This document shows positions 59,364-64,000 of a stretch of 64,000 bases of DNA, one piece after another. Each line of letters starts with the position of its first letter. The stretch's first letter is position 1. This DNA is from Collinsella aerofaciens. Its GTDB lineage: Bacteria; Actinomycetota; Coriobacteriia; Coriobacteriales; Coriobacteriaceae. Both the position numbers and the translations under genes were made by a program. The notes beneath the pieces are model-generated. The model was not told where the DNA came from. It did not search any database and saw only the letters and a program-made list of their open reading frames with translations. The stretch is from the NCBI RefSeq assembly GCF_015670795.1, contig NZ_JADPCJ010000005.1, forward strand, positions 28,316 through 92,315, read 5' to 3'.

Positions 59364-60677
59364 ATGCAGGCACAGAAGGCGGAGGGAACCCGCGACCTTA
59401 TCGGCGCCGAGATGCGCGCCTGGCAAAAGATGCAGCAGATTGCGGCCGGCGTGTTCGAGCCGTTTGGTTTTAAACCCATCGAGACGCCCGCGATCGAGCA
59501 GGTTGACGTGTTTGTCCACGGTATCGGCCAGTCGACCGACGTCGTGCGCAAGGAAATGTTCCGCGTGTTCAGCGGTGCCAACCTGGAGCGCGTCTTTACC
59601 GAGGGCACCGACACCAAACTCAAGCCCAAGCAGCGCCTGGCACTTCGCCCCGAGGGCACGGCCGGCGTGGTGCGCGCCGTCGTCGAGAACAATCTGGTGC
59701 CCCAGGGCTCCACGCCGTTTAAGGCTTACTACGCCGAGGCCATGTTCCGCGGCGAGCGTCCCCAGAAGGGCCGCCTGCGCCAGTTCCACCAGGTGGGCAT
59801 CGAGTGGCTCGGCGCTCCCGATCCGGCGGCAGACGCCGAGTGCATCATCATGCTCATGGAGTTCTACAAGCGCCTGGGCTTCGATCTTTCCAAGCTTCGT
59901 CTGCTCATCAACTCGATGGGTGACGCCCAGTGCCGTCCGGCTTACCGCGAGCAGGTCAAGCAGTTCATCCTCGATCACGCAGACGAGATGTGTGACGAGT
60001 GCCGCGAGCGCGCCGAGCTCAACCCGCTGCGCGCCTTCGACTGCAAGAACGACCATTGCCGTGAGATCATGGCCGACGCCCCGCTGATGGGCGACAACCT
60101 GTGCGACGAGTGCCGCGAGCACTACGAGCAGGTCAAGCGCTATTTGGATACCGCCGGTATCGAGTATGTCGAGGATCCCACCTTGGTGCGCGGCCTGGAC
60201 TACTACACCCGTACTGTCTTTGAGGTCGAGGCCCCTGGCGCCGGCGTCGGCTCCATCGGCGGCGGCGGCCGCTACGACGGCCTGGTCGAGCTCGAGGGTG
60301 GCAAGCCCACGGCAGGCGTCGGCTTTGCCGTCGGTTTTGAGCGCGCCCTGCTGGCCCTGCAGGCCTTTGGCAGCGATCTGGGTGCCGAGGAGGCCCCGTG
60401 CGTCTATGTCGCCAACGCAGGCAAGGAGCTGCGCCAGAACGTCTTTGCCATTACGCAGGAGCTTCGCGCCGCAGGCATCGTGACCGAGGCCGACTATCAG
60501 GGCCGTTCGCTCAAAGCCCAGTTTAAGCAGGCCGATAAGGTGGGCGCCAAGCTCATCCTGGTCCTGGGCGGCGACGAGCTTGCCGCCGGCAAGGTCAAGG
60601 TGCGCGACATGGAGAGCCACGAAGAGGTTCTTGCCGATCTGGCCAACGTCGTCGAGGCGGTTCGCGAGCGTCTGTAG
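59364..60677 (+). CDS. hisS: Histidyl-tRNA synthetase
   Basis: Charges tRNA-His. A class II enzyme of 437 residues: motif 1 region GFKPIETPAIEQVD, motif 2 AMFRGERPQKGRLRQFHQVG, LVRGLDYYTRTVFE, motif 3 GGRYDGLVELEGG and GVGFAVGFERAL, then the anticodon domain. A cysteine set (CDECRE at two places, CKNDHC) suggests a zinc site. The start at 59364 has AAGAAAGG nine bases upstream. aspS, a frequent neighbour, is not adjacent. Confidence 0.96.
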   Translation: MQAQKAEGTRDLIGAEMRAWQKMQQIAAGVFEPFGFKPIETPAIEQVDVFVHGIGQSTDVVRKEMFRVFSGANLERVFTEGTDTKLKPKQRLALRPEGTAGVVRAVVENNLVPQGSTPFKAYYAEAMFRGERPQKGRLRQFHQVGIEWLGAPDPAADAECIIMLMEFYKRLGFDLSKLRLLINSMGDAQCRPAYREQVKQFILDHADEMCDECRERAELNPLRAFDCKNDHCREIMADAPLMGDNLCDECREHYEQVKRYLDTAGIEYVEDPTLVRGLDYYTRTVFEVEAPGAGVGSIGGGGRYDGLVELEGGKPTAGVGFAVGFERALLALQAFGSDLGAEEAPCVYVANAGKELRQNVFAITQELRAAGIVTEADYQGRSLKAQFKQADKVGAKLILVLGGDELAAGKVKVRDMESHEEVLADLANVVEAVRERL

Positions 60678-60831
60678 CGCATGATTTTTGAGCTGCGGAC
60701 CCGCTAACATGTCCCGCTCGCGACGAGCTATTGTTACGGGGGTGTTTCGCATTTATGCGGAATGCCCTCGTTTGCATATGCCGCCCACCGAGAAATACGA
60801 CCATTTGGGGCAAAAACCCTTGCAATGCAGA

Positions 60832-60891
60832 AAATACTTTTGTGTGGTAAAGCGCAATCAATGTCGAAAGTATTTCTCAAGCGCCTATAAT
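60832..60891 (+). promoter_or_regulatory. ppc promoter with an inverted repeat at its -35 region
   Basis: TATAAT (60886-60891) is a perfect -10 box, but no good -35 is present. AAATACTTT (60832-60840) and AAAGTATTT (60867-60875) form an inverted repeat whose right arm covers the -35 zone, so a regulator probably controls this promoter. The rest of 60678-60831 contains no gene I can support. Confidence 0.5.
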
Positions 60892-60935
60892 GAATACCGC
60901 ATGTTACGTGCATAGAAGGAGGAATGGGAGGAAAC

Positions 60936-63749
60936 GTGGCTGAGAACCTAAGCAACCAGTCTGTACCCGAAGCCGCGGCGCGCGTCGCTGCCGTGGTCAA
61001 CCGCCTCGTTAACCGAATCGGCTCGAATGCCGAGTCCAGGGAGCGTCTCGCCGAGATCGAGATCCCCGAGGAGCTGCGCGATAATCTGGCGCTGTTCCTG
61101 CGCCTGGAACGTCGTGTGCTTAGCGAGTATGATCCCGAGATCGCGGACCTGTTCGACAAGATTTTGACAGCCGAGATTGTGGCCAATGCTGGCAACCCCG
61201 GTAGCCGCGCTGCCGACGAGTCCGTTGACGAACAGGGCGTGCCCACTGCCGACGAGCCCACCGCCGTGGCGTTTCGCGAAGTCGTCGATTTGATTGACAG
61301 CCTGCCGCTTGATAAGCAGCAGGTCATCGTTCGCGCCTTTACGAGCTTCTTCCACTTGGCAAACCTGTCGGAGGAGAACTACCGTGTGGCGCAGCTGCGC
61401 GAGCGCGAGGCCGGCGCATCGACCGATACCGAGGTCGATCCCGCCAACGAACTCACCGTCGCCTATCACCAGTTGGTAAACGAGATGGGCGTCGAGGGTG
61501 CCAATGAGCTGCTCGGCAAGCTCGAGTTCCACCCTGTCTTTACCGCACATCCCACCGAGGCCCGTCGTAAGGCCGTCGAGGGCAAGATTCGCCGTATCTC
61601 CAACCTGCTGGAGGAGCGTCCGCGTCTGGGCGGCTCCGACCTGGTGGAGAACGAGCGCCATATGCTGCAGGAGATCGACGCCCTGGTGCGTACGAGCCCC
61701 ATCGCGCTCAAGAAGCCCACGCCGGTCGAGGAAGCCGATACCATCATCGACATCTTCGATAACACGCTGTTCGACGTCATCCCCGTCATCTATCGTCGCT
61801 TTGACGACTGGGTGCTGGGCGACAAGGCCGGTACCGTGCCGCCGCTGTGCCCGGCGTTCTTCCATCCCGGCAGCTGGATCGGCTCCGACCGCGACGGTAA
61901 CCCCAACGTCACCGCCAAGGTGAGCCGCGAAGTCGCCGCCAAGTACTTCACTCACATGGTGCTCAAGCTCGAGGACAAGTGCCGCCGCATCGGCCGCAAC
62001 CTCACGCTCGAGGCCACCTACAGCAAGCCGTCTGCCGAGCTCATTAACCTGTGGAACCATCAGGTCGAGATGAGCCCTCGTTACACGGCCCGCGCCGAGC
62101 TGATCTCCGAGCACGAGCCGCATCGCGCCGTCATGCTCGTCATGGCCGACCGCCTGAACGCCACCGTCCGTCGTATCACCGACACCATGTACCACAGCGC
62201 CGATGAGTTCCTGGAGGACCTGCGCGTCGTCCAGCGTTCGCTGGCCGCCTGCGGTGCCGTCCGTGCTGCCTACGGCCCGGTCCAAACCATCATCTGGCAG
62301 GTCGAGTCCTTCGGCTTCCATATGGTCGAGATGGAGTTCCGTCAGCACTCTGTGGTGCATGCCCGCGCCCTTAAGGATATCCACGAGAACGGTATCCATG
62401 GCGACCTGCAGCCCATGACGCGCGAGGTCATCGATACCTTCCGCGCTATCGGCTCCATCCAAAAGCGCTACGGCAAGAAGATGGCGCACCGCTACATCAT
62501 CTCGTTTACCAAGAGCGCTCAGCATGTGGCCGACGTCTTTGAGCTGGCGCACCTGTCCTTTGCACACGAGGAGGATGTCCCCGAGCTCGACGTGATCCCG
62601 TTGTTCGAGCAGCTCGAGGACCTCGAGGGCTGCGTCGACGTGCTCGATCAGATGCTTACGCTGCCCGTGGTGCAAAAGCGCCTTGCCCAGACCAACCGCC
62701 GCATGGAGGTTATGCTGGGCTATTCCGACTCCTCCAAGGACGCCGGTCCTACCACGGCCATGCTCGCGCTGCATTCCGCGCAGGAGCGCATTGCCAAGTG
62801 GGCAGAGAAGAACGATATCGACCTGGTGCTCATGCACGGTCGCGGCGGTGCCGTGGGCCGTGGCGGCGGCCCGGCCAACAAGGCCGTGCTGGCGCAGCCT
62901 AAGGGTTCGGTCAACTGCTTCTTTAAGCTCACCGAGCAGGGCGAGGTCATCTTTGCCCGTTACGGCAACCGCACGCTGGCCCAGCGCCATGTTGAGTCCG
63001 TTGCTGCTGCAACGCTTTTGCAGTCGGCCCCGAGTGTCGAGAAGACTAACACCGAGACCACTCAGAAGTTCTGGGATATGGCCGAGAAGCTCAACACCGC
63101 AAGCCACGAGCGTTATCTGGACCTGCTGAACACCGAGGACTTTACACCGTGGTTCTCGACCGTGACGCCGCTGACCGAGGTCGGTCTGCTGCCGATCGGC
63201 TCGCGTCCCGCCAAGCGCGGCCTGGGCGCCAAGTCGCTCGATGACCTGCGTACCATTCCGTGGATCTTCAGCTGGAGCCAGGCGCGCATTAACCTGGCCG
63301 CTTGGTACGGCCTGGGCACCGCCTGCGAGCAGCTGGGCGATCTTGACCAGCTCAAGGCTGCCTACCAGGAGTGGCCGTTCTTCCGCACCTTTATCGACAA
63401 CATCGAGATGTCGATCGCCAAGACCGACCAGCGCATCGCCAAGATGTATTTGCACCTGGGCGACCGCGATGATTTGTCCGAGAAGGTCTTCACCGAGATG
63501 CAGCTCACGCGTAAGTGGGTCCTTGCCATCGTCGGTGATGAGTGGCCGCTGCAGCGTCGTCGCGTGCTCGGCTGCGCCGTTCGCGTGCGTAACCCCTACG
63601 TCGACGCTCTGTCCATCGCCCAGGTCCGCGCCCTTCGCGAGGTGCGCATGAATCAGGACGAGATGGCCGAGGAGAAGAAGGCCGAGTACATGAGCCTGAT
63701 TCTTTCGACTGTGACCGGCGTCTCGGCAGGATTGCAGAACACGGGGTAA
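60936..63749 (+). CDS. ppc: Phosphoenolpyruvate carboxylase
   Basis: Fixes bicarbonate on PEP to form oxaloacetate, refilling the C4 pool. FTAHPTEARRK with the catalytic His, GSDRDGNPNVTAK, GYSDSSKDAGPT, MHGRGGAVGRGGGP and the conserved C-terminal QNTG are all present. About 937 residues, as usual. GTG at 60936 (GGGAGG four bases upstream) is favoured over ATG 60924, which lies almost on its ribosome site. Transcription ends at the hairpin at 63814-63858. Confidence 0.96.
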   Translation: MAENLSNQSVPEAAARVAAVVNRLVNRIGSNAESRERLAEIEIPEELRDNLALFLRLERRVLSEYDPEIADLFDKILTAEIVANAGNPGSRAADESVDEQGVPTADEPTAVAFREVVDLIDSLPLDKQQVIVRAFTSFFHLANLSEENYRVAQLREREAGASTDTEVDPANELTVAYHQLVNEMGVEGANELLGKLEFHPVFTAHPTEARRKAVEGKIRRISNLLEERPRLGGSDLVENERHMLQEIDALVRTSPIALKKPTPVEEADTIIDIFDNTLFDVIPVIYRRFDDWVLGDKAGTVPPLCPAFFHPGSWIGSDRDGNPNVTAKVSREVAAKYFTHMVLKLEDKCRRIGRNLTLEATYSKPSAELINLWNHQVEMSPRYTARAELISEHEPHRAVMLVMADRLNATVRRITDTMYHSADEFLEDLRVVQRSLAACGAVRAAYGPVQTIIWQVESFGFHMVEMEFRQHSVVHARALKDIHENGIHGDLQPMTREVIDTFRAIGSIQKRYGKKMAHRYIISFTKSAQHVADVFELAHLSFAHEEDVPELDVIPLFEQLEDLEGCVDVLDQMLTLPVVQKRLAQTNRRMEVMLGYSDSSKDAGPTTAMLALHSAQERIAKWAEKNDIDLVLMHGRGGAVGRGGGPANKAVLAQPKGSVNCFFKLTEQGEVIFARYGNRTLAQRHVESVAAATLLQSAPSVEKTNTETTQKFWDMAEKLNTASHERYLDLLNTEDFTPWFSTVTPLTEVGLLPIGSRPAKRGLGAKSLDDLRTIPWIFSWSQARINLAAWYGLGTACEQLGDLDQLKAAYQEWPFFRTFIDNIEMSIAKTDQRIAKMYLHLGDRDDLSEKVFTEMQLTRKWVLAIVGDEWPLQRRRVLGCAVRVRNPYVDALSIAQVRALREVRMNQDEMAEEKKAEYMSLILSTVTGVSAGLQNTG

Positions 63750-63813
63750 TCGATAGCCCTGTGGCTCTCACCGGGACCCGACGGGTTTCCCTCTGAATGC
63801 GTCCTCGCACTTG

Positions 63814-63858
63814 AAGCCCCCTTATCCTGCTCCTTCGGAGCTGCGGATAAGGGGGCTT
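63814..63858. terminator. Bidirectional terminator between ppc and the convergent gene
   Basis: AAGCCCCCTTATCC pairs perfectly with GGATAAGGGGGCTT, with an inner GCTCC/GGAGC hairpin. Confidence 0.85.
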
Positions 63859-63871
63859 CGTGCTGACGCTC

Positions 63872-64000
63872 CTATTTGGCAAGGTGTTTTTTAGAATCCA
63901 TTTTGCGCTCGGCCTCGAAGGCTTGCCTGTCCCAATCGAGCGGAAGTCCGGCCTCGACCCATGCCTCGTAGGCCCTCCTTATGGGCTTGAGCTCCCTTTG
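63872..64000 (-). CDS. C-terminal end of an unknown protein (continues beyond the window)
   Basis: The last 42 codons of a reverse-strand frame are open to the window edge. The sequence is very charged (RRAYEAWVEAGLPLDWDRQA, ending in KKHLAK). It is too short for a function. Codon use fits a real gene, and the shared terminator supports it. Confidence 0.5.
   Translation of the reverse strand, partial: QRELKPIRRAYEAWVEAGLPLDWDRQAFEAERKMDSKKHLAK

Noticed and set aside
60948..63455. An 835-codon open frame opposite ppc
   Set aside because: Reverse-complement shadow of a strongly conserved gene.

Overview
The window is a high-GC, gene-dense chromosome segment. It reads as Coriobacteriia, most likely Collinsella or a close relative. 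That placement is an inference: it rests on a Gram-positive (monoderm) gene set (tad pilus locus without a secretin, CpsB/C/D-type capsule regulators, tandem YhgE/Pip proteins, VanRS-like pair), strong GGAGG ribosome sites, GTG starts and actinobacterial-like base composition. No rRNA gene, phage, insertion sequence with a transposase, or CRISPR array is visible.

Layout: 1-9 kb holds the 3' end of pheT, a NikR-boxed nickel/cobalt ECF transporter (cbiM-cbiQ-cbiO), a PLC-like protein, a nuclease-like unknown protein and pyk. At 9-13.3 kb are a Ca2+-type P-ATPase behind a leader with two exclusive folds, and rsgA. At 13.5-23.2 kb is one continuous tad/Flp pilus operon (rcpC/cpaB-like, tadZ, tadA, tadB, tadC, flp, several TadE/TadG-like pseudopilins, a DUF192 protein). 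At 23.3-35.2 kb are housekeeping genes (rsmI, metG, rsmA, tatD, SPFH, rlmH, proC, serS) with tRNA-Phe, tRNA-Leu and two identical tRNA-Arg genes. At 35-45 kb are an 813-residue unknown protein, tRNA-Ser, dacA, a VanRS-like two-component system, and pstB with a PhoB/PhoR-like pair. At 45-47 kb is a capsule phospho-regulation triad (Wzz-like, CpsD kinase, CpsB phosphatase). At 47-64 kb are a GNAT enzyme, htpG, two YhgE/Pip proteins, a DMT exporter, an M20 amidohydrolase, an MFS carrier, hisS, ppc and the end of a reverse-strand gene.

How genes work together: the ECF genes form one transporter under a nickel-type operator; the tad genes overlap or abut and should be co-transcribed; pstB lies beside a phosphate-type two-component system; dacA is divergent from the VanRS-like genes and shares an upstream region with an 11-bp-period direct repeat; the capsule genes form a kinase/phosphatase cycle.

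The most unusual signal is a repeat architecture tied to tRNA genes. After each of four tRNA genes (Phe, Leu, Arg, Arg), past the tRNA's own terminator, comes an inverted copy of that tRNA's own T-arm, then a palindrome-rich core of about 120-130 nt, then a direct copy of the same tRNA's 3' end with its terminator. The two direct copies are 186-191 nt apart in all four cases. tRNA-Ser has only the inverted T-arm. Other notable points are the leader of the P-type ATPase, the NikR-like operator, a GH5-like enzyme lacking its acid/base glutamate, and several long inverted repeats between genes.
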